Below, piece after piece: positions 18,694 to 29,895 of a stretch of DNA of 40,606 bases (the stretch's first letter is position 1; every line of letters begins with the position of its first letter). Location: NCBI GenBank assembly GCA_003427395.1, contig BFEA01000842.1:215071-255676 (forward strand), given 5' to 3'. This DNA is from Chara braunii (lineage: Eukaryota > Streptophyta > Charophyceae > Charales > Characeae). The position numbers and the translations under genes are program-made. The notes under the pieces were generated by a model, which did no database searches, was not told where the DNA came from, and saw only the letters and a list, made by a program, of their open reading frames with translations.

Positions 18694-18987
18694 TTAATCG
18701 AACCACAGTACTTCAAACAATTTGAAAACATCATCTACGTAGGATGGGGCGGTCGCCGCCTCCCGACTAACTGTAGCATCCCAGGCTGTCGCGTCCACCT
18801 CTAGGCGGTCATACTTACCTATCCTCAGGACGGTAAGGATTTCCCAGACGTTATCATCGTAGAAGGACCCGTATTTCAACGAGGCCTTATAAAATTCCTC
18901 AGTCAGCCAGACACACTCTATACGCGTTTCTTTCATGGAGTCGACCACTTCTTAGATGTGGTCGAAACCCCCTAACCACTCGGCCAC
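18694..18987 (-). pseudogene. ORF family X, copy 3 (inverted, partial)
   Basis: The minus-strand translation VPEFVAEWLGGFDHI, stop, EVVDSMKETRIECVW continues as ASLKYGSFYDDNVWEILTVL and ends YVDDVFKLFEVLWFD. It aligns with copies 1 and 2: VP.F near the start, VDS(M/T), a G/SF....W core, then a V..LF end. One in-frame stop lies before the VDS block. Only the C-terminal half is visible. It is inverted relative to the other two copies that flank it. Confidence 0.45.
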
Positions 18988-19419
18988 GAACTCAGGCACC
19001 CAAGCCGTTGTTCGCAGGCTGGGAGGCTTGAGTTCCTTCCATCCCCCCCATCACAACTTTACTACTGACTTTGTCCCATCCTTCGTTGGCGAACCTCTTG
19101 CCCTCCTTTCTGGTTCGCACCTCTACATCCCCTGGAAGCCATATCGGATCCTCTCTCGTTGCTATCATAGTGCAGAATAGGCGCCACCTGTTTTCGGAAA
19201 GAATTGAACAAAAAGGGAGACGGTACGAGGATGAGCAGTTGCTGAAGAACGGGCTGTACTCCTCTCTGTTTGGGCTATGCAGAAAAACACCTAACAAATG
19301 ATGGCGACAAAACGTGTTCGGACGGCATGCTAGCCCCGGTACCCCGAACCGCCCTGGAATAACGGCAGGGGGTGGGAAGTGTCTCTTCCAACGAGTTTTA
19401 AATTTCGGGGATTCGACGT

Positions 19420-20092
19420 GGAATGACGGGTCGTGACCTTAGGAAGGGACAACGCCTTCATGATGGTGGAGTGTTTGTGGACGGGAATGCGATTCAACCG
19501 AGGGTCTGGGGACGACTTGTTTTCCAACTTGGAAGTAAGCGAGACCTTGTATCTACCCGAGATCGGCTGACACTCGCTGGGGGTAGGAATAGTACAAGGT
19601 CACGAGCTGGCCCCGGTCTTTTGAAGGGCCGCCCGGGCGTTGGCACGAATAGGCCAATCTATCAGGGGTAGAAGGAACGTGGGCTTACGGACCAGGGTGG
19701 AAATGGGAAGCTGGAGGGAGTTCAGGGCACCGACAACCCCGCTGAGATGTCGGGTCCCCCGATTCATGATAGACTTCATTTTCGGAAGCCTCGCAAGGGC
19801 GCATGATCTGGTAGACTCGACAATAATCTGGGTAGACCATTTTCCACATCAAACCATCGGGATGTTCTATGACGTTGTTGTGGAGCACGGACCATTCTGG
19901 GGAAACTGGGCCCAGAAATTGCTGGAGGTTATCAATATTCTGATATTCGGGTTGCCATGATTAGCTTGTGCAGAATACGAACACATAATTCGGAGAGAGA
20001 TCGAGGTGGGGGAAAACTATCTAGCAGGGGTGGCTCAACTATTTGAGGAGCCTACCGAACCGGAAGGGCCACGGGGGCGAGAGCGGGACTAG
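19420..20092 (+). pseudogene. ORF family X, copy 2 (broken)
   Basis: In one frame: NAFMMVECLWTGMRFNRGSG, SETLYLPEIG, stop, ...VIQGHELAPVF-like sequence, then (19640 onward) RVPRFMIDFIFGSLARAHDL, FYDVVVEHGPFWGNWAQKLL, EVINILIFGLP, stop, and EVGENYLAGVAQLFEEP. Shared with copy 1: the ..F...E..WT start, P.F..D in mid-protein, F.GNW...L.E..N.L, and VGE.(F/Y)L.GV..LF at the end. At least three stops make it a pseudogene. The domain function is unknown. Confidence 0.5.
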
Positions 20093-20508
20093 TACTAGGG
20101 GCGAAGCCGGTGGGGTAAATTAAATTATACTTTGTTTCGTATAGGGGGGGGTTCACTGATGGGAACTAGGAGGGACCGTCAGACCCGGACGATAAAAAAC
20201 CCGCTACGGAATAAGGGGAAGGGTAGACTCATAATGATTTCCGTGACCCTGGAAATTGAAAAGGGAATAATGCTCGGGGCCTTTTCCTAACGGGATGCCC
20301 AACCAGAACTCCTACGCACCCGGCACGGCGAAACTGGGGCACTCTAAACGAGCCTGTCATAAGGGGAACTAAGTTACGTTCCTTAGCTCGATAGGGCAGC
20401 AGAGCCGGCCACGACTCCTTCGTAGGGAAGCAATCAGAGGACGGAGATAGGGAGGGGACCACTATCCAAATAAGATAAACCAATGAAACCAGAACCTATG
20501 GAACCTAA

Positions 20509-22074
20509 ATGGGTCGAACTGCCTGTGTCCTGGAGAATCCTCTGGTTTATGCAGCTCTAGGCAAAATGGTGACGGAAGATGAGACAGATAATCGTAGGAG
20601 CGAGGGAGGACCAGACTTAGGAGGTAGTGCCGTACAAAGCGAAGAGGGTCAGAAATACATAGAATCGATAAATCCGGATGGTACCAAGGGGAACAGGAAA
20701 GAGATCTCCTCAGGAGAAAGCTCGGGGAAAGTCGGGGAAAGCAAGCAAGGGATCCAGGAGACCAGGGAGGGTAGAAATAAGGACAGCACAAACCCCCGAA
20801 ATTCAGAGGGAGTTGTGTCTAAGAAAGTGAGAGTCACGAAAGTGAGGAGCAAACTAGCGAAAATAGAAGAGGGGACCGCAGAGTACAAGGCAAGATTGAT
20901 TGAGGAGATGATGGCGGGGAACGAGGAAGACCCCCCGCGGGATGAACGGAAAGCCGGCCGAGGCGGAAGTAGACAAGGGGGTAAGGATAGTGACCGCGGA
21001 GGGACACCAAGCAAGAGGAGGAAGGAGAGAGAGAACTCCCTGGGGATGGAAGCGGAGAAAGCTACGAATCCACCAGCCATAGACAGCAGGGCTAGCCGCC
21101 TACCGGCCACGCCAGCAGTAATGCGAGGGTGTGAAGGGCTCTTGAGCCTTAGGGAAAGGGTGTTGGGGTGGTTCGACCCAGAAGGGACTGCAAAGACTAG
21201 AGAAGGACAGAGGGCCGGCAAGGAGGGGCAGGATACCAGTACGGTGGGCGAGGCTAGTAGCTCCGAGGGTGGCCTCAGGAAGATAGTGTCGTCCCTCACG
21301 GGAGCACTGAACAAAAACCAAGGTTACCTCGCAGACGCTAAGAAAAAGTTGACGTTTGACGGGGCAAACATCACAGAGTTCCTAATAGATTATGAGAACC
21401 TAGTCGCGTTGTTGAAGTGGACCGAAAAAAAAAAAATGGACCACCTAGGACAGCATGTGTCATTGAGCCTGGGACGAGACATGATGGCCATCGTAGCCGC
21501 AAGTCGATCTTGGAAGGAAACCCGGGATGAAATGATGAGGAAGTACCTGGCAGCGGAGAAAATGGCAACAAAGGCCGACTTAGCGGCAGTTCAAAAGAGG
21601 AACTTCGCTACGTACAATGACTTCCTGCGAGAGTTTACCCTGATAGCGCTAAGGATCCCCGGGGTTACGGACCGGATAATGAGCAAGTACTTCCTAAGGC
21701 AGTTCTCTGAGTTCGACAAGGACAAGATCCTGTCGGCTTACCAACAGACGAGCAAACTTGTAAACACCAGGGATGTTGATTTCAGTACGGTAACGGATCT
21801 GGCCGAGAAGAGAGAAGTGACCAAAACATTGGCCTTGCTTAAGGAAGGGGAGGTCATAGATCTGACCGGTAGGACATGCGACAAGGTAAAAAGGGGGATT
21901 GAAAGTCTACATGAACGTGTGCACGAAGTCGACAATAAGATTGAAAGGGTGGAGAACGCGCTAAAGCCTAATGGTTATGCAGGCGCAAGTATTCCGACCC
22001 GCCCTCCCTCCTCAAGAAGCCGTAGTCGCGACAGGAGTAGCCAACTGAGGATTCAGTCGGAGAGATTCCGCTAA
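20509..22074 (+). CDS. gag: Gag of the giant element (capsid region)
   Basis: A 521-aa open frame. Residues 1-~265 are hydrophilic and low in complexity (many E, K, R, G, S). Residues ~275-480 form a compact, conserved-looking domain (LTFDGANITEFLIDYENL, SWKETRDEMMRKYLAAEK, YNDFLREFTLIALRIPG) with the pattern of Ty3/gypsy retrotransposon gag (capsid) proteins. A coiled coil is likely near the end (HERVHEVDNKIERVENAL), and the tail is SR-rich. Gag would assemble the virus-like particle inside the cell. The frame stops just before the zinc knuckle, which sits one frame over, so a single-base indel has separated them. The start at 20509 or the ATG at 20566 are both possible. Confidence 0.75.
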   Translation: MGRTACVLENPLVYAALGKMVTEDETDNRRSEGGPDLGGSAVQSEEGQKYIESINPDGTKGNRKEISSGESSGKVGESKQGIQETREGRNKDSTNPRNSEGVVSKKVRVTKVRSKLAKIEEGTAEYKARLIEEMMAGNEEDPPRDERKAGRGGSRQGGKDSDRGGTPSKRRKERENSLGMEAEKATNPPAIDSRASRLPATPAVMRGCEGLLSLRERVLGWFDPEGTAKTREGQRAGKEGQDTSTVGEASSSEGGLRKIVSSLTGALNKNQGYLADAKKKLTFDGANITEFLIDYENLVALLKWTEKKKMDHLGQHVSLSLGRDMMAIVAASRSWKETRDEMMRKYLAAEKMATKADLAAVQKRNFATYNDFLREFTLIALRIPGVTDRIMSKYFLRQFSEFDKDKILSAYQQTSKLVNTRDVDFSTVTDLAEKREVTKTLALLKEGEVIDLTGRTCDKVKRGIESLHERVHEVDNKIERVENALKPNGYAGASIPTRPPSSRSRSRDRSSQLRIQSERFR

Positions 22075-22077
22075 CGA

Positions 22078-22456
22078 GCAATGCAGGTACTGCACCGCGG
22101 TGGGACATTTTGTGCGCTCATGTTCAAAGCTCAATCATGATATATTAAAAAGTAGATGTACCAGATCATTAACATGGGAGATATTCGAACCGTACGGAGA
22201 ACGGGTGAATTGGAACTCGCCAAGAGGAATGCGACGTGCCATTATAATCAATGAGTTAGAAATAACAGCAGTAGAAGCTAAGTCGGTGGTCGATATCATC
22301 TGGGACCAACTCCGGGGCCGCGGGCCGCAGGTCAACTTCATTTTGGAAAGCAACGGACGCGATAGGGTGAACGCGACCACTCGACTAGGGACGGCTGAGA
22401 GAAGGATTATGCGTGACACTGTGATGGAGAAGGTTGTTGGGGGCTCCGCGACCTAG
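22078..22456 (+). pseudogene. Nucleocapsid CCHC knuckle and following segment
   Basis: NEQCRYCTAVGHFVRSC contains a perfect C-x2-C-x4-H-x4-C retroviral zinc knuckle (Cys codons from 22082 to 22123), which binds element RNA. It is out of frame with the preceding gag frame by one base and continues as SRCTRSLTWEIFEPYGER to a stop at 22456. The segment after the knuckle has no further recognised domain. Confidence 0.8.
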
Positions 22457-22489
22457 GCAGAACCCGAGGCCGGGTAACCAGAGAAAGTT

Positions 22490-22909
22490 TATGGGAAGCC
22501 TAGGGAAGAGGAGCCTACAGACTTGGTCACCGCTGCTAAGAAAAAGTTTAGGTATCAAATCCCGATCCTAACCATGCCTGAGATCGATGACACCCTTAGC
22601 AAATTGCTAGGAACCATCATATCAGTATTGTTTCAGACCATGTTGTAGGTCAGCCCCAGGTTGCTCAAAGGGCTTAAACAACTGTTGACTCGGCGAGGAG
22701 TAGAGATATACGAAAACCCCGAATCACCGGAAGAAGAAAAGGAGGAGGAAGTTCCGCAAGAAGTCGCTAATCTTCAAAGGAGTCTCAGGGATTTGAAGGA
22801 TCTAGAGAAGGCCTTCGCGGACATCCGCCTGAGCTTGCCTGACCTCGAAGGCGGGGAGGTTATGAGGGCTCCACCGGGGACGACGCTTAGTTTCCATGCG
22901 CTGCTGTAG
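22490..22909 (+). pseudogene. Linker between gag and protease, interrupted
   Basis: Reads FRYQIPILTMPEIDDTLSK, stop at 22646-22648, then SPRLLKGLKQLLTRRGVE, an acidic EEEKEEE run, DLEKAFADIRLSLPDLE and a stop at 22907. The protease frame begins directly after, in another frame. It is typical of the low-complexity linker ahead of retropepsin in plant gypsy elements, but no named domain is seen. Confidence 0.55.
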
Positions 22910-23475
22910 GAAAGCTAAAAGTGCAGATCGGAACACATCACACAAACGCTCTAGTAGACGGAGGTGTGAAAATCACACTCATAAGAAAATATTTCGCAAC
23001 AATTACCGACTGTGTGGTTAACAGGGAAGTAATGGGGAGCATCGGAGGGGTTAGCGAAGAGATCCCGTTTTCAGGATACGTCACCAAATGTGCGGTCAAG
23101 GTAGGCATCCGGGAATCGATTTGGTCATTTCAGCAGATGACGGTGCTAGACGAGATGGACCATGACATAATCCTCGGGAGACCATGGTGGACCAATGTAG
23201 AAATGATAGGGATGCATTTGCATGATGACACATACATGGTAGACCTAGAGGATCCCGTAAATGGCCGTGGGGAGCTCCTCCGATTCATCGAGACCGGAGG
23301 GGACCCGCCTAAAGGAAAGTTAGCAACGTGGTCGCCGTCGTTCGAAGATAGCGCACGGAAGGGGGCTTTTGTGCGAATGGAGGGTATGAGAGAAAGGGTA
23401 GAGATTATGATTGAGGAAGCATTCAATAAGAAAGAATGGATCAAGATGGGTCTGCCCCTGAAGAAGAGAAGGTAG
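22910..23475 (+). CDS. Retropepsin-like aspartic protease domain with DGG active site
   Basis: The frame from ~22910 gives VGKLKVQIGTHHTNALVDGG, then EIPFSGYVTKCAVKVGI and DEMDHDIILGRPWW. The layout is that of a retrotransposon aspartic protease: a loop (A)LVD-x-G, a flap region, and the (D)IILGRPW motif. The active-site triplet is D-G-G (22954-22965) where D-T/S-G is usual. The protease would cut Gag and Pol apart. The frame ends at 23475, and the next frame (23476-23682) follows in phase after a single stop (PEIALEIPDLLQLIKAIKYH). Confidence 0.7.
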
Positions 23476-24200
23476 GAGGACGGAGTCTTAGGTGTTATGG
23501 TGGCAGAAAGGGAATCAGAAGTCGAACTCGGAGCCACTTTGCCTAGACGGAAAGAGGTGCGGAAGGAGGTACCGGAAATTGCGCTCGAGATCCCCGACTT
23601 ATTGCAGCTCATCAAAGCTATCAAGTATCACAAAGTACGGGTGGACCCGGCGGTGCTGGCCAAATTTGAAGGAGACGTATAGATGGGGTATTGTCTGAAT
23701 GGGAAAATTGTCGATATCCAACCACGGGTCGAGGAGGCAACCGGAGTAACTTCGCCCGTTCATTTTTTAGAACAAAGATCCCGGAAGGAAGTGTTCGAAA
23801 GTACAAGTCAGTAGGGAAGAAAGTGAAGTCAGTCTCGATCCAGCTAGAAACATCTAAGGAAGAGGCTATGGAGAAGGAGGAGGAAGAAGTGCAAGAGGTT
23901 ATCTAGATTAGCAGTGGCGACGAAAGGGATGAGATCTCAAGGCCCAGAGAAGAGAGGCGACCCCCGATACACCAACCACGCGAAGGAGCCTTCAGACGGG
24001 AAGATGAGTTTGGGCCGACGCCCAGTCATTGGTTTCAACAATGGCTCAGTGTAATCAAACACGATTGGATTATCAAGACCAGGGAACTCACAGAGGCAGG
24101 AGTGGCGACCACGCCTTTGGATTTTCACACTGAAATGAAATTGAAAGAAATTGCGAAAAGAAAGAGAGAAATTATGACCTGTGGCCTGTGAGTTAAACAA
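23476..24200 (+). pseudogene. Remains of the pol segment after the protease, no RT motifs
   Basis: After the stop at 23475 the same frame continues to 23682. A shifted frame then carries KIPEGSVRKYKSVGKKVKSV, an acidic stretch and, after a stop, PSHWFQQWLSVIKHDWIIKT. The 'VRKYK.V..KVK.V' pattern suggests the approach to a pol core, but none of the reverse transcriptase motifs follows. Pol is therefore truncated here. Confidence 0.4.
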
Positions 24201-24960
24201 CCAGCGGAAAAACAGGATGGACAGGGGGTCGAGCGAGATGAGACACGTGACAGCAAGAGGGATTAGATGTTATCAACATTGAACAAGAATTATGTTTTTC
24301 TTATGTAAACATTGGAATGACAGAATTTGTATAGTATGAGTAAGCTTACGAGGAATGAGTGATGAAAGGACTAACTAAGACTGTGCCACGATGAGTTAGA
24401 AGATAGCATTTTGAGGCTACTTTCCGGATGAGCTACCTTCGAAAGAGTATATGCAAGATAATGACACGGGGTATGGGATGAGACTGATTGGGAAGGGTGT
24501 ACTGTGAACTTGGATGAGATAAGGATTGTACTTTTGAGAAAAAACCGTGAGTACAGATTGACGAGCAAAGCGAGGCATTGAATGTTGGTCGAATATAAGA
24601 GAGGTTAGGGAACCTATGGGTAAAGGGGCGTGAAGAACACCCCTTCCCTAAGAGCCTAGTCCAACTGAGTCATAAATGAGTCTAAAAATAGCCAAGAGTT
24701 GAGAGACCAGAAAGAGTGAAAATAGAGGGGATACCCCTGTTTTTTGCTATAGTTGAACGGCTGGGTGGGCTAGTGCTACTTGGGGTTGCGAGCCTCAACT
24801 CAAGCACTAGACGCTAAGTCGGATGTATGCATGGATAATAAATTGCATTAAGAAAGGATGAAGGGAACCGCACACATAAAATTGCAAGGGATGACCGCCT
24901 TCTAACCCCCGAGACAAAAATGGGATCCGTGTCCTCGAGGCCCACCCCCTCGAGCGCTAA
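24200..24960. other. Non-coding internal DNA
   Basis: Purine-rich DNA with only short frames and no recognised domain. I see no repeat array here. Confidence 0.5.
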
Positions 24961-25205
24961 CATTTGAATGGAAAAGGAATGGTCCTGACAAGACTGTCCG
25001 ATTGGAATGGAAAAGGAATGACCCTGACAAGGCTGTTCGATTGGAATGAAGAAGGAATGACCCTAACTAGGCTGTTCGACTTGAGAATGGAAAGGAATGA
25101 CCCTAACCAGGCTGTTCGACTTAAGAATGAAAAGGAATGACCCTAACCAGGCTGTTGAATTTGAGAATGAAAAAGAATGCCTCTAATCAGGTTGTTCGGA
25201 AGTGG
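24960..25205. repeat. Minisatellite, unit ~48-55 bp
   Basis: Five units with aaaggaatgacccta(a/c)c(a/t)aggctgttcgacttg, slightly variable in length. 25206-26640 shows scattered gaatga/attgag motifs but no gene. Confidence 0.8.
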
Positions 25206-26639
25206 CCCCTGACAAGGGTCATTTCTTTGGAAATCGGCACTGGGTTCCCTGCATGAGTGATTGAGAAAGATTGATTGAGAATGAGCTGGAATGAACAATG
25301 TGAAATAGAAAAAGTCGGTGGGTCGGTCATTGAAATAGTCATGAGAATGGACGAAAGAGAATGATGCCTTGAAAGGAGAAGGGCAGGATAAAGGTGGCTG
25401 AGCCTTAAGTCGAGAAGGGCGTAGACCGTTGGGACGGTCATAAGGATTGGATATTGGAAAATGTGAAAGTTGAGGATCGAAGGTGGGCCGACGGGTCGGC
25501 CTTGGAAGATGGCTATTGAAAAAGCAACCGCCAGATCGGTCACAAGGGATGACCTTGTCAAAGAGAGGCTGTCGGACCAACCATGAGAATCAGCCTTGAG
25601 AAAGAACTGGGAAAAACATTGGATTGAGCGTTTTCCTGAGAACTGGATATTGCATTCTATAATCAGGGGACCCTAGGCGATTTGAAGAAAGGTTGTCGGG
25701 CCGACCATGAAAATTGCAAGAGATTGAGTTTTCCTTTCTTTCTAGTCTCAGGTCTCAACATGAGGGGGATAGCGATGCATGCACCGCGACCTCAAGATCT
25801 CTACCCGTCAAGGGAAAAGTCTCTGCGTGATCTGTTCCTCATAAGGAAGGATAGAGGTTGAAAGACGAAGACATCGTTCTCTTTGATCGATGCTCGTTGT
25901 CCGGAACTATCTCTGACACGAGCTTTAGTCGGGGAGTTCAAACTGCGCCTTATATTGGGAACCTAAACGTCAAGGGCGTGGAGCCAAACGGGCAAGAGAA
26001 TCATTCTTCTCCTTAGTCTCATTTCTCTCTCCAACCACATGCCATACTGTAGAGGGGTGACGTGCCTTTTTTGGGATGGACCAAGGTTGCTCGCATTAAG
26101 TTGAGCGGCACTGTCCAAAGGGAGGGGTCGCGCGGAGTACCGGGTGGAATCCGCATCCACCACAAGGTGAGTGACACTGCTCTGCCGGATCATTACAACC
26201 TTCCGGGACTAACCGCGAGGTTTTTGTAACTGCACTTGCAAACTAATAGAGAGTCCCAACTCTCTTGAAAGGAAGAGGCCGGATCCAAGAAAATACCACT
26301 TGGGAGGAACAATTCACGAGGGGGCTACTTGTGGTATAATGGGGTCCTGGGAGGCGTGGACTGGACCCGCCTAACAGATGTGAGGAGACACCTCAATGAT
26401 GATGCCCATCTCTAGAGAAGCGACCGTCGGACTAGAGTAGAGGATGAGGTGAGTTATCAGAGGGGGAGGACTGATCACCCTTCCTTTTTGAGGCTGATGG
26501 GCCGACATCCGTCTACTTAGTTGGCAAGCAAGTTTTGTTGCGTATCTTCAAGTGAGAACCAGTCGTGCGATGGGGACATCGCATTTTGAGTGGGGGGAAG
26601 GTGTGCCACCTACTGATGACAAAGTATGCAAAAAGATAA

Positions 26640-27055
26640 GGTTGTCATGAACTCAAGAAATGTTTGTAATTGACTTTGCGTGGGCTTTAGAAAGGCCGGG
26701 CAAGATGTCCAGAAGAGAAATGTTTGAGTAATTGACTTTGCGGGGGCATGAGAAAGGTCTGGCAAGATGTCCAAAAAGAAAAATGCTTGTGTAATTGACT
26801 TTGCATGGGCTTGAGAAAGGCTTGACAAGATATCCGGAGGAAAAATGAATGAGTAATCGACTTTGAGTGGGCTTGAGAAAGGTCTGACAAGATGTCCAGA
26901 AGAGAAAAGCATGTGTAATTGGCTTTGCGTGGGCTTCAGAAAGGTCTGGCAAAATGTCCAGAAGAGAAAGGCATGTGTAATTGACTTTGCGTGGGCTTAA
27001 GAAAGGCCTGGCAGAGTGTCCAAAAGAAAAGATGCATATGAAATTGACTGGGTAA
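26640..27055. repeat. Minisatellite, unit 62 bp
   Basis: gtaattgactttgcgtgggc begins at 26666, 26728, 26791, 26853, 26915 and 26977, giving 62-63-bp spacing. Each unit contains gaaaggtctggcaagatgtcc and agaagagaaa. Minus-strand open frames here repeat the same peptide and are not genes. Confidence 0.92.
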
Positions 27056-27384
27056 CATGCATGCAAAATTGATTGAGCTTGGGTGCAAGAAAGGTCGAAT
27101 GAAAGAAACATGCATATGAAAAAGGCAGGACTAGAGAAAAGTCGGGCAGAATGACCTGGAAAATATACGTGTGAATTTGACTGAGCTTAAGATTGAGGAA
27201 AGGATGACGGGAGGCATGGATTGCGCGGGCCGAAGAACCAATTTAAAAAGACACTAAGGGTGACGGAAGCCGGAGAAGGAACCTGGTTGACACGAGATGG
27301 AAGGAAGACCAGCCAAAGGGGTGTTTGGGATGACAAGGCTCGGGGGAGAAGCAGGGGGCAGCGAGAAGAGGAAAGACGAGAGGA

Positions 27385-27535
27385 GGTTTGATGCTCTGAG
27401 GGTGATGAATGAGACGAAAGGAGGCTTGATGCTTTAAGAGTGATGAACGAGACGAAAAAAAATTGATGTTCTAAGAGTGATGAAAGAGACAAAAGGGATC
27501 TGATGTTTTAAGAGTGATGAATGAGACATGAGAAG
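27385..27535. repeat. Short tandem repeat, unit ~38 bp
   Basis: Four units of tgatg(c/t)t(c/t)taagagtgatgaa(t/c)gagac followed by a variable aaag stretch. Confidence 0.75.
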
Positions 27536-28324
27536 CCTGAAGGACAAATAAAGCTTGACCCTACACACCTCTCCCCGCTCCAAGACCGGGGACTAGAAGA
27601 AACCTGAAAAAGGACCAAGAAAAGACAAAACGGACCCTGGAAAACTAACTACCTATGACATCCCGTCCTCCTCTCCCATCTATCCCTCCAAACCCCCACT
27701 AACAGAAGATTGGTGTGTGATGAGGATATAGTGAATGAGTGGGGAGAATGTGTCGGGACCGGCGGGTCCCGAATAACATCCCGTCACTCGAGAGACTGTA
27801 TATAGTCAAATTGTGCACGACAGAGAAATGTGGAGTAAGGAGGCCAGAGAGAGAAAAAACAAAGGACAGTGCACGAAAGGAATGATGCCCTGGGTTGAGA
27901 ACTGCATGGGGAAAAAACAGCAACGGCAAGCAAGTAAGCGCGAGGACATGGGCACATAGGGGCATAGCATGAGGCCAGGAGGACCATTGGAATTCGGCAT
28001 AACCAAGGCCAAAAGACCATCAACTTGCAAAATGCGACGCAGCGGACGACGAAAGGATAGGGCGGCCGGGAGGCGGACATCCCCGATGACCGTGGGACGC
28101 TAGAAATTAAGGGTCCAACGTGGGGGCCGCCCTCGACGTTTAGCAAGGACCTCGGAGTGGAGGCCTCGCGGCCGAAGAAACCGCCGCGCGTAAGGCCCAA
28201 AAAAGACAAGGGAGATGGGTTGTCGTGGGGGCGGCAGACGCCCAAAGGATGTGGGACACCTTAGGGAAAGGCACCAAGGGTCGCGTGAAACTAGGTAAAA
28301 ATAGTGGTATCCGGGACAAAACAT

Positions 28325-28525
28325 ATCGGAGACCACCGGCGGGACTAAATGTCGGGGACCACCGGTGGGACTAAGTGTCGGGGACCACCAACGGAACTAA
28401 GTGTCGGGGACCACCGGTGGAACTAAGTGTCGGGGACCATCGGCGGGACAAAGTGTCGGGGGCCACCTGCGGGACAAAGTGTCGGGGGCCACTGGCGGGA
28501 CTAAGTGTCGGGGGCCACCGACGAG
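28325..28525. repeat. Minisatellite, unit 26 bp
   Basis: gtcgggg(a/g)ccacc starts at 28351, 28377, 28403, 28429, 28455, 28481 and 28507, exactly 26 bp apart. Each unit reads about gtcggggaccaccggtggga plus ctaagt. There are no unique spacers between units. Confidence 0.93.
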
Positions 28526-29409
28526 GCAAGTAGCGGGATGCGTGATGGTCTCAAGAAGAAACGGCGGCACCACATGTGGGGAAAATAATTAAGACAAGGT
28601 GCACCGTCAAGATTGAGATCTTGACGGCCAAAAATATTAGTTTGCACGAGCGGTAGCAAACGGGAATTCCAAAAAGAAAAGACAAAGTAAAGAAACTTGA
28701 AGTGGGAGGCATGGGAGCAATGCGAAAAATCTCAGATCAGCCTCCCTCAAGAAAATAGAGTAAAAAAACACCCTATGAGAAAAATAGGCATCCGGGAGAA
28801 AATCGAAGTAGGAGGGGCCGCTATGGGAGAAAAATAAAGGTAAAAGGAAGCTCTCAGGGATATGAGAATGCCATTATTGCAGTCCGAAATATAACCTAAT
28901 TTTTTTTTGCCGGATATCCGGATAGCCCTGGACCATCCGGTTTATCCGGCCGGAAATAGAATCCCGGAAGAACCCGGAAATAACCCTTCCGGGGCCTGCG
29001 CAAAATAGGCGCATGACCTCTTCCAGAGGTTTAGGGGCACCTCAGGGTTTCGATCAACCCCTGGGACCCCGTCGCGGTGGCAGATTCGGTAAGGCCCCTA
29101 CAAAATTTGAAAACAAAAATGGCCTGATCTGGGTTATCGATCCACTAAGATCGACGGCCTAGATCGGGTCATTTTTTAATTCAAATCCGCGGCAACCGGT
29201 TTGGGACTGCGCGCGGGTAGTGCTCCGAACCCCCCGTCCTTCCCCAGCAAAGGCCGACTGCTCTGTCGCCACGCTACTTGCTGCTCGTCCCACGCTACTT
29301 GTTGCTCATCCCCCCCAGTGTGATAACGCTGGCACCCAGTGATCCTGTTGTTCGGCTGCTCAAGCCATCGCCTCCTCCGCTGGAGCTTTGTCGGGAGCCT
29401 CCTTCTCCT

Positions 29410-29700
29410 CTGCCTCCGACATCAAGGTGAGCCTTCATGCTGCCGTCCTCCTCTTCTTCTTCCTCCTCCTCCTTCTTCATCTCCTCCTCCTACTCTTCTT
29501 CCTCCTCGTCCTCGTCCTCCTCTTCCTCTTCCTCCTCCTCCTCCTCTTCCTTCTCCTCTTCCTCCTCTGAGTCATCGTTATGGGGGGGAAAGAGGAAGAG
29601 GAGGATGCCACGATGACGATTAGGAGGAAGGGGAGGAGGAGGAGGAATAAGAGTAGGACGAGGACAAGGACTCAAGGACTCAAGGACTCAAGGAGGAGGA
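29410..29700. repeat. Polypyrimidine then polypurine mirror blocks
   Basis: 29445-29570 is almost only ctt/cct units; 29588-29700 is almost only gga/gaa units and ends in ggactcaa repeats (aaggactcaaggactcaagg). Both strands stay open because of this composition. Confidence 0.85.
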
Positions 29701-29748
29701 CAGGGACGGAAGCGATGTTGTTGACGTGAACGTCAACCCTCCCCCTGC

Positions 29749-29895
29749 GTTTTTTTTTTTTTTTTTTTTTAACATCAATCAATCAATCAGAGCCATCGAT
29801 TCTGATGGTTCGTTATTGATTCAAGATCCTGTTGAATTGCGATTCGATCAATCAAGATCCACTGGAATCGATGGTTTTGATTGATTGATTGATAT
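29749..29895. repeat. T-tract and inverted repeat inside the hAT-like element
   Basis: A run of about 22 T is followed by an inverted repeat: aatcaatcaatcagagccat at the left arm and tcgatggttttgattgattg at the right arm (29870-29895), ~25-bp arms with two mismatches and a ~70-bp loop. Confidence 0.75.

Noticed and set aside
20649-21314. 221-aa minus-strand frame antisense to gag
   Set aside because: It is a shadow of the gag frame and has low-complexity Ser/Pro/Leu composition with no domain.
26653-27111. 152-aa minus-strand frame with repeated hydrophobic peptides
   Set aside because: Produced by the 62-bp minisatellite; the same peptide appears in several frames.
28325-28525. Regular 26-bp repeats resembling a CRISPR array
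   Set aside because: There are no unique spacers, units are adjacent, and the DNA is clearly eukaryotic.
29339-29623. Open frames rich in Pro, Leu or Glu
   Set aside because: They follow from CCT/CTT and GGA/GAA composition on both strands.
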